This document shows, piece after piece, positions 8,702 through 16,101 of a stretch of DNA of 45,673 nucleotides. Origin of the DNA: Marine Group II euryarchaeote MED-G36. GTDB taxonomy: Archaea; Thermoplasmatota; Poseidoniia; Poseidoniales; Thalassarchaeaceae. A program made the translations under genes and the position numbers. Position 1 is the stretch's first letter, and the number at the start of each line of letters is the position of its first letter. Under the pieces are notes generated by a model, which did not search any database, was not told the DNA's origin, and saw only the letters and a list, made by a program, of their open reading frames with translations. The stretch lies in NCBI GenBank assembly GCA_002457595.1, contig NTJR01000003.1, positions 1 to 45,673 of the forward strand. Direction: 5' to 3'.

Positions 8702-9697
8702 TCACGGCACGAGGTCCTCGTGACCTCCAACCATTGGTGTATCCTCATCATCCCAGTCTCCAGGATTTTCGAGATCAATTGAGAGTAGTTGTCCAAATAG
8801 GGGTAACATAGGAGATAGCCACTCCATCTCTGCCATCAGGAGTTCAACCACAGGATGCTCGATAATATCCTCTTCAGTTGCTTCCTCGTCAAGTTGTGGG
8901 ATGTCAGCAGGCATCCCGCGAAGTGATTCAACTAATTCTTCAATTCGTTCGACAGTCTCATCATCAATTTCTACAAGTCCTACTATTATTGATAATGCAT
9001 CTTCGATATGTTCAGCCAAAGTTCTAGGATCTAATGGGCCACGTTCTGCTTCATGCAAATCCATCGGTCCAAAAACCACGGGGCCTAGTTCAGTATCCAT
9101 CCATTGAACACCTTGGCGCTCTTTTTTCATCAATTGTTGCTGTATTGGCCCTCCAAAAGGTCCGAGTACGAAACCACCATCATCAACAAGTCCTGCAACA
9201 GAAAGAGGAATTTCTCTAATTGCACCAGTAATTAGAACTCTATCGACTGCTCTATTCAGTTCATCTTCACCGTCTAGAGAAATTGGCGTAATGACTCTAA
9301 TTGTTCCTTTGGATTCATGGAACTCAAGTCGTTCGGAACTATGTTCGAGTACCTGGGGATGCGGCTCGACAACAGTAACCATGCCGTCCTTGCCGATAAT
9401 GTAATCAATCAGGGCTGCGATATATCCTCCTTTGGCTCCAATAAGCAACACATGCTGTCCTTCTCGAAGCTCTAGGTGGTGTAGAAGAGTAACGATCATG
9501 TGTGGGGCAGAGACCGTCTTTGTTGCATCTGACTCAGTAATTAGAAAGGGTACAGGGCGGTCATGCCAAAATGGCTCTAATACGAAATCTGTGAAATAAC
9601 CAATGAATACATCCTTCATTGCTTGGGCGACTTCATTATTTACATGAATTCCATTTTCTTGGAGCCGTTCAAGCAGGTCATCCATGGGGTTCATCAT
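8702..9697 (-). CDS. Protein-L-isoaspartate O-methyltransferase-like protein with C-terminal extension
   Basis: The N-terminal 210 residues follow the PCMT fold. ESDATKTVSAPHMI matches the family's substrate-side QTISAPHM motif. VLLIGAKGGYIAALI sits where the SAM-binding glycine loop lies, VTVVEPHPQVLEHS is the post-I acidic strand, and VDRVLITGAI is motif II. The glycine loop is altered: canonical EIGTGSGY reads LIGAKGGY, losing the acidic residue and one glycine. A C-terminal extension of about 120 acidic residues (paired helices, ending DEDTPMVGGHEDLVP) is absent from standard PCMT. I prefer the ATG at 9697, preceded by AAGGTGAC, over a TTG at 9727. Protein repair activity is uncertain; it may bind SAM weakly or have another substrate. 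Confidence 0.7.
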   Translation of the reverse strand: MMNPMDDLLERLQENGIHVNNEVAQAMKDVFIGYFTDFVLEPFWHDRPVPFLITESDATKTVSAPHMIVTLLHHLELREGQHVLLIGAKGGYIAALIDYIIGKDGMVTVVEPHPQVLEHSSERLEFHESKGTIRVITPISLDGEDELNRAVDRVLITGAIREIPLSVAGLVDDGGFVLGPFGGPIQQQLMKKERQGVQWMDTELGPVVFGPMDLHEAERGPLDPRTLAEHIEDALSIIVGLVEIDDETVERIEELVESLRGMPADIPQLDEEATEEDIIEHPVVELLMAEMEWLSPMLPLFGQLLSIDLENPGDWDDEDTPMVGGHEDLVP

Positions 9698-9761
9698 GTC
9701 ACCTTGGGGAGGATATTCAACCGCCAATCATTTGAACACGTCGCGCCCGCGTTCTCTCTCG

Positions 9762-9837
9762 GGGCCCGTGGTCTAGGGGTTATGACGTCGCTCTTACAAA
9801 GCGAAGATCACCGGTTCAATTCCGGTCGGGCCCACCA
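9762..9837 (+). tRNA. tRNA-Val (anticodon UAC)
   Basis: A 76-base cloverleaf folds with a perfect 7-bp acceptor (GGGCCCG / CGGGCCC), an anticodon stem TCGCT/AGCGA with loop CTTACAA (anticodon TAC), and a T arm ACCGG-TTCAATT-CCGGT. The discriminator is A, and CCA is encoded at 9835-9837. No intron. A T-rich run (9869-9879) just downstream may end transcription. Confidence 0.96.
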
Positions 9838-9880
9838 ATAATCTTCCAATAAAAGGCATAATTGCTGTATTTTTCCTTTA

Positions 9881-9905
9881 GAAAGTTTCAATTTATTGAA
9901 AGTTT
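9881..9905. promoter_or_regulatory. Direct/inverted repeat upstream of pncC-like gene
   Basis: GAAAGTTT occurs twice (9881-9888 and 9898-9905), and the 16 bases from 9886 to 9901 form TTTCAAT-TT-ATTGAAA, an inverted repeat. It lies 44-68 bases before the GTG start of the PncC-like gene, where an archaeal promoter or operator would sit. No regulator is identified. Confidence 0.3.
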
Positions 9906-9948
9906 GCCTCTGTGAAAGAGTCAAGAAGGTGGGGCCAAGTCAAGAGTC

Positions 9949-10635
9949 GTGGTCGAAGAAACTGCTGCACTCGCTTCGAGGCTCAGTAGACGTCTTCGTA
10001 AACGTGGTTGGAGCATAGTAACTGCGGAATCATGTACGGGTGGACTTTTGTCTTCTACATTCACAGATATTTCAGGTGCATCACATTGGTTTGAGCAAGG
10101 TTGGATAACCTACAACAATGATGCCAAGATGCGTGAACTTGGCGTTGAGAAGAGTGCCTTTGGTGATGATGAAGCCGGAGCTGTATCTCACCAGGTAGCC
10201 CTCCAGATGGCTCGAGGTGCAAGATATCGCTCTGATGCCAATGTATCTGTAGCAATTACGGGAATTGCGGGTCCTGGCGGTGCAACTGCCACAAAGGAAG
10301 TAGGATTAGTTCATGTAGCAGTCACAGCAGGTGATCAATTTCTCGTTCGCAGACAGGATTTCGGTGGAAATGACCGACTTGATAACAAACGTTCTTTTGT
10401 GGCTTTTTCACTTCGTCTTGCTCTGGAGTTGATGGATAGAGTAGATGCTGACGATGCAAGATTGGCTGAAATGAAGAGTAGGGCAGGTCAAGAGTCTCAG
10501 TTAGATACATCTCATATGGATCCTAAATCAGAGCAGTGGGAAGGGAATTTTGCTTGGGCCGCGGAAGATACTAAAACAGTGGCTGAAGAAATCCAACAAG
10601 TTGATTTAGCTTCACTTACAGATTGGGATGAATAA
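9949..10635 (+). CDS. CinA C-terminal domain protein / nicotinamide-nucleotide amidase (PncC-like)
   Basis: This family deamidates nicotinamide mononucleotide to nicotinate mononucleotide in NAD recycling. The core of about 160 residues has every family signature: AESCTGGLLSS, GWITYNNDAK, GAVSHQVALQMARGAR and AITGIAGPGGATATKEVGLV. It is the stand-alone C-terminal domain, without the CinA N-terminal MoaB-like/COG1058 part. An acidic tail of about 60 residues (DARLAEMKSRAG to the end) extends beyond the usual domain and looks disordered. The start is a GTG at 9949; no ATG lies nearby in frame. The DP1 gene follows on the same strand after 71 bases. Confidence 0.88.
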   Translation: MVEETAALASRLSRRLRKRGWSIVTAESCTGGLLSSTFTDISGASHWFEQGWITYNNDAKMRELGVEKSAFGDDEAGAVSHQVALQMARGARYRSDANVSVAITGIAGPGGATATKEVGLVHVAVTAGDQFLVRRQDFGGNDRLDNKRSFVAFSLRLALELMDRVDADDARLAEMKSRAGQESQLDTSHMDPKSEQWEGNFAWAAEDTKTVAEEIQQVDLASLTDWDE

Positions 10636-10706
10636 TTTAAAATGAATTTCAATCGGAGTATCAGCCTGCGATATTATCATGAGCGGACTAACTGGACATA
10701 CGTAGT

Positions 10707-12320
10707 ATGTCTGCGGACGATTGGTCTGAGAAGCATCGGGCTCTTTCTGCTGCGGGGCTAGTCGTAATGGGTTCTGCAGCTCGAGAAAAAATACAAAATC
10801 TTTCAAACTTAATTCCTCTAATTGAAGCCGCTACATCATCTCAAACTAGAATGCTTACTAGCCAGAATATCGATGAATTACTGACTCTTGTACCAAATGA
10901 AGAGACGGTCGAAGTGATTCAGTCACCTTCTCCAGTTAGTCTGCAGTCTACTCTTGCCCGCCCTGAATCCGGCGAGGTAATTGGCAGAGTGCTTGCTCCA
11001 ATTACTACCTCAGAACCGTCTCCCGCACCCCGCCCACATGGTCTTGATCATTATCGCCTGGATGAGTTTCCAATGCAAGCTCGAGATGTAGATGCTGAAA
11101 TTGAGATACATTTCGACATTACTGGTTCTTCGAAAACAGAAGGAAAGATGTCAGACATGAAATCCTGCTTCTCCGATCGTCTCCGAAAAATCCGTCATAT
11201 GATGCTCGCAGGTCGTGCTCTGCCTCGTCGTCCGACTAGTGTTTCAGAGGCTTGGAGAAACCGTCAACGTCATTCAAGTCGTGACTATGAAGTTACATTA
11301 GTTGGTCTAGTCTCAGATTCAAGATGGACTCGATCTGGAAATTTGAGTTTCGTCCTTGAGGATGAAACTCAGAATGTTTTCTGCACATTGAAACCACCTT
11401 CTGGTGCATCTCCTTTGCATCCATCCTTGGATGGTCTGATGAATGATGACGTAGTGGGAATAAGCGGGCATTTCTATGAAAAGCGATTCAGTGTTTCAGA
11501 TATCCATTTACCTCCTTTGAATCAGCATTCTAAGGCCACAGCATCTGCCGATAGAGCTGTATCTGCGGCATTTCTATCTGATGTCCATGTGGGTTCGAAG
11601 ACTTTCCTTGAACCACAATGGGAGAAAATGATTGAGTGGTTCAATAATGATCCTCTGGCCAAGACTGTGAAATATTTTGTTCTGAGTGGAGATGGAGTAG
11701 ACGGGGTTGGTATTTATCCAGGTCAAGAAAGACATCTAGCGATTACTGATTTATTCAAGCAATATGGTGAATTAGCTCGACTTCTTGAAGGGTTGCCTGA
11801 TTGGGTTGATGTTGTGATTTTGCCAGGAAACCATGACGCTGTACGGCCTGCTGAACCTCAACCCGCCCTCGATCCGGAAGTTCAGCAAGACTACTCGGAT
11901 GCTGTTTTTGTGGGTAATCCATGCGAATTTAGTTTGCACGGAGTTCGTGTTCTTTCATATCATGGCAAAAGTATCGATGACTTTGTCGCAGGACTAAGAT
12001 CCGTCACTTATTCAAAACCTGAGATGGCAATGCGTGCGATGTTGGAACGACGACATCTTGCTCCCTCGTGGGGTGGCAAAACTCCGCTTTCACCCGAACC
12101 TGAAGATAGGATGGTTATCCAACAAGTACCAGATATTTTTGTCACAGGACATGTTCATGGGCATTTTGTTGGAAACCATAAGGGAACTACAATTGTTCAT
12201 TCTTCAACTTGGCAAAATCAGACAGATTATCAAAGAATGCTAGGATTTCAGCCAAAGCCCTGCATCTTGACAGTAATCAATTTACATACACATGCTACAG
12301 CTTCAATCCCATTCGCTTGA
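10707..12320 (+). CDS. polB: DNA polymerase D small subunit DP1
   Basis: This is the small subunit of the euryarchaeal replicative polymerase PolD, carrying the Mre11-like 3'-5' proofreading exonuclease. The N-terminal 190 residues are variable, with a Pro/Ser-rich linker. An OB-fold follows (YEVTLVGLVSDSRW to GISGHFYEKRF). The phosphoesterase domain carries FLSDVHVGS (Asp292, His294), SGDGVDG, ILPGNHDA, LSYHGKS and TGHVHGHF, which supply all expected metal ligands, so the nuclease should be active. At 537 residues it has normal DP1 length. The large subunit DP2 is not in the window. It converges with the HAD phosphatase gene with one base between stops. This is one of the clearest markers of a euryarchaeal host. 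Confidence 0.95.
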   Translation: MSADDWSEKHRALSAAGLVVMGSAAREKIQNLSNLIPLIEAATSSQTRMLTSQNIDELLTLVPNEETVEVIQSPSPVSLQSTLARPESGEVIGRVLAPITTSEPSPAPRPHGLDHYRLDEFPMQARDVDAEIEIHFDITGSSKTEGKMSDMKSCFSDRLRKIRHMMLAGRALPRRPTSVSEAWRNRQRHSSRDYEVTLVGLVSDSRWTRSGNLSFVLEDETQNVFCTLKPPSGASPLHPSLDGLMNDDVVGISGHFYEKRFSVSDIHLPPLNQHSKATASADRAVSAAFLSDVHVGSKTFLEPQWEKMIEWFNNDPLAKTVKYFVLSGDGVDGVGIYPGQERHLAITDLFKQYGELARLLEGLPDWVDVVILPGNHDAVRPAEPQPALDPEVQQDYSDAVFVGNPCEFSLHGVRVLSYHGKSIDDFVAGLRSVTYSKPEMAMRAMLERRHLAPSWGGKTPLSPEPEDRMVIQQVPDIFVTGHVHGHFVGNHKGTTIVHSSTWQNQTDYQRMLGFQPKPCILTVINLHTHATASIPFA

Positions 12321-12321
12321 G

Positions 12322-13002
12322 TCATCCCTGATTTGAGAAATCTTCACCAAAGATTGGATTCCAAATTTCTCGTAAGTCTCTACTCTCTATTACCGGAACT
12401 CCAGCTTTAGTGAATGCATCTTTTGCTCCTGCTCGTATTGGATTGAAGCCGACGAAACTTGAACCTTCAATCATCATGGATAGGTCTGGCCCCGAATCGC
12501 CCACAGAGACAATTGTTGAGGGGTCAAGTTGATTGATTCTAGCAAATTTCTCGACCATTTGTCCTTTGTCATGTGAGTTCACTATTGTCGGCATTCCACC
12601 TATCATCCAACCCTCTTCATTGAATTCGAATCCATTTGCAGCCCAGTCATCGACTTTTAGCATCTGGGCGATGGTACCAACCAATAGATCAACTCCTGAA
12701 CTTACGATTGCAACCATGATGCTGCGCGAATGTAATTCTTCCACAACTTCTCTAGCACCTTGCATCAACTTGACTCCTGAGTAACATCTCATTATGTCAT
12801 CTCGATGGATTTTCTCTTGTACAGACTTCCACAATCGCACATCATCGGCAACAAATTCTTCATCAGTAACTTCCTTACGAAGAAATCTAGCAAGCATTTC
12901 TTTGTTCTCAGTTCCAAAGTAATCGTGTATATTCTGCCACGAGGAGCCATTGTCCGCAAGCACTCCGTCACAGTCAAAGACCACTGCTCTGACCTCAGGC
13001 AT
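12322..13002 (-). CDS. HAD-family phosphatase, phosphoserine phosphatase-like
   Basis: This 226-residue HAD hydrolase has motif I VFDCDGVLAD (nucleophile Asp10, acid/base Asp12), motif II VAIVSSGVD, a motif III lysine in DKGQMVEKFA and motif IV VGDSGPDLSMM. The insertion between motif I and II is helical, like SerB-type phosphatases, so phosphoserine is a reasonable substrate. The usual DxDxT form is replaced by DxDGV. It diverges from the MoaD-like gene with an 82-base gap. A TATA-like box 25-33 bases from the ATG suggests a leaderless transcript. The SerK-like gene 5 kb away would give the reverse chemistry, a link that is only suggestive. Confidence 0.78.
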   Translation of the reverse strand: MPEVRAVVFDCDGVLADNGSSWQNIHDYFGTENKEMLARFLRKEVTDEEFVADDVRLWKSVQEKIHRDDIMRCYSGVKLMQGAREVVEELHSRSIMVAIVSSGVDLLVGTIAQMLKVDDWAANGFEFNEEGWMIGGMPTIVNSHDKGQMVEKFARINQLDPSTIVSVGDSGPDLSMMIEGSSFVGFNPIRAGAKDAFTKAGVPVIESRDLREIWNPIFGEDFSNQG

Positions 13003-13026
13003 GTCTTCAGTTACCCTTCGTTGAGC

Positions 13027-13035
13027 GTATATATT
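13027..13035. promoter_or_regulatory. TATA-like box between divergent genes
   Basis: GTATATATT lies between the HAD phosphatase and the MoaD-like gene. Its centre is about 29 bases from the phosphatase ATG (minus strand), the spacing expected if transcription starts at the start codon. It is near-symmetric, so it could also serve the plus strand, where the ATG is about 54 bases away. Confidence 0.45.
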
Positions 13036-13084
13036 CTGCCTAGAGAAGGGTTTGGTTCATTTTGTTGATTCACTTCGCTTGTCT

Positions 13085-13351
13085 ATGGAGGAGACCGCTT
13101 CGCCAGAACTTGGAATCAAAATCAAGATGCTATTCTTTGGCCCACTTGCAGAGAATATGGGCCAACGTGAAATTGAGGTTGCTCTTGTTATGGGTTCAAC
13201 CGCTAGAGATTTAATCCAGCGCTTTAGATTGACTCATTTGCTTGACACGGGTCTGCGAATCGCAATCAATGGCGAAATTGGTGCCGATATTGATGAATCT
13301 CTGAAAGATGCCAGTGAGGTTGCTTTCCTGCCGCCAGTATCCGGTGGCTGA
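13085..13351 (+). CDS. MoaD/ThiS-like ubiquitin-fold sulfur carrier or SAMP
   Basis: An 88-residue beta-grasp protein ending in VAFLPPVSGG. The terminal di-glycine and FLPPVSGG tail are the hallmark of MoaD and archaeal SAMP proteins. These are activated by an E1-like enzyme to carry sulfur (molybdopterin or tRNA thiolation) or to be conjugated to proteins. KMLFFGPLAENMGQREIEV is the expected first hairpin. I chose the ATG at 13085; upstream in-frame residues from a TTG are unlikely. The E1-like activator and MoaE are not in the window, so sulfur carrier and protein modifier cannot be told apart. TatA follows after about 80 bases. Confidence 0.85.
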   Translation: MEETASPELGIKIKMLFFGPLAENMGQREIEVALVMGSTARDLIQRFRLTHLLDTGLRIAINGEIGADIDESLKDASEVAFLPPVSGG

Positions 13352-13432
13352 ATATAACTGAGAAATCAGGGTTTTTCAGGTATAATGGCCGAAGCCTTTG
13401 AGTGATAGAGGCTGCACCTTGTCTTGATACGA

Positions 13433-13642
13433 ATGGCGTTTGGTCCGACTGAGATGGCAGTTCTTGTCATATTTGCTATATTCCTTTTTGGTGCTAAGAA
13501 GATTCCAGAACTGGCTAGAAACATTGGTCGTGCTAAAGGTGAATTCCAGGCAGGAGTCTCTGAAGCCGTCGCTCCTAGTAAAGCGGAAATGGACATGGAC
13601 CGCGGTGGAATGACCGAGGAAATTGCTGCTGAGAATGAGTGA
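13433..13642 (+). CDS. tatA: Twin-arginine translocase component TatA
   Basis: A 69-residue protein with one N-terminal transmembrane helix (MAVLVIFAIFLFGAKKIPEL), the conserved FG-x-x-KxPxL hinge, and an amphipathic helix (ARNIGRAKGEFQAGV), followed by a short acidic tail. This is the canonical TatA/B/E layout; TatA assembles the pore that exports folded Tat substrates. I chose the ATG at 13433 (a TTG lies nine bases upstream). TatC is not in the window. The gene converges with the NOB1 gene with no gap between stops. Confidence 0.92.
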   Translation: MAFGPTEMAVLVIFAIFLFGAKKIPELARNIGRAKGEFQAGVSEAVAPSKAEMDMDRGGMTEEIAAENE

Positions 13643-14140
13643 TTATCCAATTCTCTTCAATCGTAATGCTGAGCCGCAATCTGGACAGTTTCCATAGTCT
13701 GCACGGCGACGGCTAGGTGAATCGGGAGATGGTTTTGGTGTCTTGCACCCCATACAGCGTAGTTCCCATTTCCATGATTCTGTAATACCATCCTCCCCAA
13801 CCGACTTCCAAACTAGACCCATTAACTTTGCAATATTCTGCATTCGATAATCGTCAGTAACTAGAATTGCTGATTTTTCTTGAGCAAGAGCGATTAATGA
13901 TAGATCGATTTCTGAAAGACCGGCCATATCCCCTGTTTTCTTAGCGGCACCCCGAGTCAATTCGATTGCCGAATCACTAGGTTGCATGAAAATTACACCC
14001 AAAGTATCGAGTATAGCGCCTCTATCTGGCGAAATTCGTAGCAATTCATTCTGTTGTTCCGGAACAACCAGAGTGCCTGAAAGTTCTGAAATGGGCCAAG
14101 CGATTAGTGCAGATGTGTCGAGAACCACATCACCGGCCAT
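13643..14140 (-). CDS. nob1: Endoribonuclease NOB1 (16S rRNA 3'-end maturation)
   Basis: A 165-residue PIN-domain ribonuclease with a C-terminal zinc ribbon. The PIN acidic residues are seen in VVLDTSALIAW (Asp8), GLSEIDLSLIALA and LVTDDYRMQNIA. The ribbon is CMGC ... CPDC, followed by a basic end (ALRLKRIG). In archaea and eukaryotes NOB1 cuts the 3' end of small-subunit rRNA. The length is typical for archaeal NOB1. It faces tatA tail to tail and diverges from the DedA-like gene across about 100 bases. Confidence 0.92.
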   Translation of the reverse strand: MAGDVVLDTSALIAWPISELSGTLVVPEQQNELLRISPDRGAILDTLGVIFMQPSDSAIELTRGAAKKTGDMAGLSEIDLSLIALAQEKSAILVTDDYRMQNIAKLMGLVWKSVGEDGITESWKWELRCMGCKTPKPSPDSPSRRRADYGNCPDCGSALRLKRIG

Positions 14141-14239
14141 GGCCTATGCTGACGGCATCTGCCTTTCAGGGGTATTGTTGCTGCTCAAGTAACGTCTTGG
14201 ACGGGGAACGTTCATCTCAATCAGTTCAGCCGAGCAAAC

Positions 14240-14851
14240 ATGGTCAGTCTTGTCCCACAGGATTTGGTTGACTCTGCTATGGACTGGGCAGATGGACTAG
14301 GGTACCTTGGTTTGGCTATCCTAACTTCAACAGAAGCAGCCCTACAACCGATTCCTCCCGATCCTCTTGTATGGAAGATGATTATCGACGCTGATTCAGG
14401 AACTGGAATTGCATTGATAGTTCTCGTTGCTACATTATCCAGTGTAATTGGTGCGATTGGAGGTTACGGAATAGGTATGTATGGTGGTGGATGGTTGCTT
14501 GAGCGTTTTGTTTCAGACTCGAATGTGGCCCGATTGAATATTCTTGTAGAAAGATATGGAGCTGCTGGAATTTTCATTGCAGCCGTATCTCCAATTCCAT
14601 ACAAGGCCCTTGCATGGATTGCAGGAGCTGGACGAATGGACTTACGTCTATTCGTTGCGGCAGGGATTGTTGGTAGAGGCCTTAGATTCGGTATTCCTGG
14701 TGCTTTATTAGGTATTTACGGAGAGTCTATCAAGTCCTCAATGACAGGTATAGAAGGTGCGATAACATTCTCTATTGCTGCTTTGGCAGGTCTCATTTTT
14801 GTTATCCCCGCCGCTCGTTGGTGGAAAAATCTGCTAGACGATGATGAGTGA
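14240..14851 (+). CDS. DedA/YqaA-family membrane protein
   Basis: A 203-residue SNARE-associated (DedA/VTT-like) membrane protein. Features are an N-terminal amphipathic region, then LTSTEAALQPIPPDPLVWKM, a glycine-rich helix (GAIGGYGIGMYGGGW), the conserved VSPIPYKALAWIAGAGRM re-entrant segment and a C-terminal helix. It most resembles the YqaA subgroup. DedA proteins are implicated in lipid scrambling and undecaprenyl-phosphate recycling; the archaeal role is not defined. It is followed by tRNA-Glu. Confidence 0.85.
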   Translation: MVSLVPQDLVDSAMDWADGLGYLGLAILTSTEAALQPIPPDPLVWKMIIDADSGTGIALIVLVATLSSVIGAIGGYGIGMYGGGWLLERFVSDSNVARLNILVERYGAAGIFIAAVSPIPYKALAWIAGAGRMDLRLFVAAGIVGRGLRFGIPGALLGIYGESIKSSMTGIEGAITFSIAALAGLIFVIPAARWWKNLLDDDE

Positions 14852-14908
14852 TTTTGCTTCTACTTGACCCGATTTGATTATGTGGGGGTTGTATCTCGGC
14901 GGGCCATC

Positions 14909-14986
14909 GCTCCTGTGGTGTAGTACGGTCCATCATACCGGGTTTTCATCCCGGCGACCCGGGTTCAAATCCCGGCAGGAGCACCA
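14909..14986 (+). tRNA. tRNA-Glu (anticodon UUC)
   Basis: A 78-base cloverleaf with acceptor GCTCCTG / CAGGAGC, anticodon stem CCGGG/CCCGG with loop TTTTCAT (anticodon TTC) and T loop TTCAAAT. The discriminator is A, and CCA is encoded at 14984-14986. The stop codon of the convergent FMN reductase gene begins four bases after its last base. Confidence 0.96.
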
Positions 14987-14989
14987 ATT

Positions 14990-15487
14990 TCATCTTGCCA
15001 AACCATCTATCATTGCATCGATGGTATCTGGATTCGCATCCTTATTGCGCCCAGATTGACAAGACCTGCCGATCACATCTGCACCGATGAAAGAAAATTG
15101 TTGGCGCATTGCCATAATCACATGAGCACCACCTCCGCCACTATGAGTAGCGAGCCCAACTGGTTTACCAGTGCACATAGAGCGGAAGTTCTGCCAATCT
15201 CGTGACATCCATGCAATTGCATTGTTGAGTGTAGGGGGGTATGATCCATTATATTCTGGTGCGATAATTACCCATGAATCTGAATCCATCATTTTCTGAA
15301 TTAAACCAGAGATATCCGGAGTCTTCTCTGGGTCTTTGGAACGGGCCAAAGTGAACATTGGTAAATCTAATTCCGCCAAATCGACAATCTCTGCCTCATG
15401 CCCCTTTGCTTGAGCAGCATTAGAAAACATCACAGCTAAATCATGGTTAGTTCCAGAGGTTGCAGTAATCATCAGAAAGCGTGCCAT
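14990..15487 (-). CDS. NADPH-dependent FMN reductase family protein
   Basis: A 165-residue flavodoxin-fold reductase. The start MARFLMITATSGTNHDLA places the phosphate-binding loop at the N-terminus. LDLPMFTL and IAPEYNGSYPPTLNNAIAW are the family's flavin/NAD(P)H motifs, and GKPVGLATHSGGGGAH follows. It would reduce FMN, quinones or azo-type compounds using NAD(P)H, in the cytoplasm. I chose the internal ATG at 15487 because the upstream residues are not family-like. It follows the SLOG gene on the same strand at a short distance, so the two may be co-transcribed. Confidence 0.88.
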   Translation of the reverse strand: MARFLMITATSGTNHDLAVMFSNAAQAKGHEAEIVDLAELDLPMFTLARSKDPEKTPDISGLIQKMMDSDSWVIIAPEYNGSYPPTLNNAIAWMSRDWQNFRSMCTGKPVGLATHSGGGGAHVIMAMRQQFSFIGADVIGRSCQSGRNKDANPDTIDAMIDGLAR

Positions 15488-15529
15488 GTCTCTTGGAGAG
15501 GCTATCCGTATTTCAACCAAATAGTATCG

Positions 15530-15976
15530 CTAAACTTCTGTTATTGAGGTTTTAAGACCATTTTCTTCAGCCATTTTGATGACAATTCTTGTCCATTTAC
15601 TAGTTGATGATGGTAATGCCAAAACGTGACTTGCAGCATCTAGAATCTTCTTAGTCAAAGAATTCGCAGCTTCAGGCCTACCTGAATCTCTCAAACTTCG
15701 TTTTGGGTCACCCCATTCCTCTGTGAAAACTGCGATTGGGACGGTGTTGTTGTCAGCCCAACGCTCAGCCATATAGTCGACACCACTGGCTCCTCCGACA
15801 ATAATTAAATCAGGATATCCATTTTCTTCAACCCAATTTTCTATTGCGTTCTCAAATACCTCAAAATCGTAGAATCTACTGCTTCCAACAACTGCGAGAT
15901 TAATCACAGATCCATCTTTATTCAGGTCTTTTTGACCGAGCGCATCAACTACATCCTGTCCCGTAGACGCCACCAT
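15530..15976 (-). CDS. SLOG-domain protein (DUF2493/YspA-like)
   Basis: This protein has the Rossmannoid SLOG fold. INLAVVGSSRFYDFEVFENAI is split by the nucleotide-binding glycine/serine turn, LIIVGGASGVDYMAERWA is the second signature, and TKKILDAASHVLALPSSTSKWT completes it. SLOG proteins bind nucleotide-derived ligands; DUF2493 members often sit near stress or phage-related genes, but nothing of that kind surrounds it here. The start is unsure: the ATG at 15976 is preferred, with a GTG at 16024 possible. Its specific job is unknown. Confidence 0.7.
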   Translation of the reverse strand: MVASTGQDVVDALGQKDLNKDGSVINLAVVGSSRFYDFEVFENAIENWVEENGYPDLIIVGGASGVDYMAERWADNNTVPIAVFTEEWGDPKRSLRDSGRPEAANSLTKKILDAASHVLALPSSTSKWTRIVIKMAEENGLKTSITEV

Positions 15977-16101
15977 CAGACTTGTCAGGTTGGTCTTCAA
16001 CCATAAATGTCCCCCGAAAAACACGATTTAGAGTTCTCATGATAATGTTCGTGCGCTATTTGATAATGAATCATCATTTCGGAACATTTGGTTGAATAGG
16101 T

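Noticed and set aside
14874-15059. Open frame running through tRNA-Glu
   Set aside because: It overlaps a well-folded tRNA and the convergent FMN reductase gene and has no family features.
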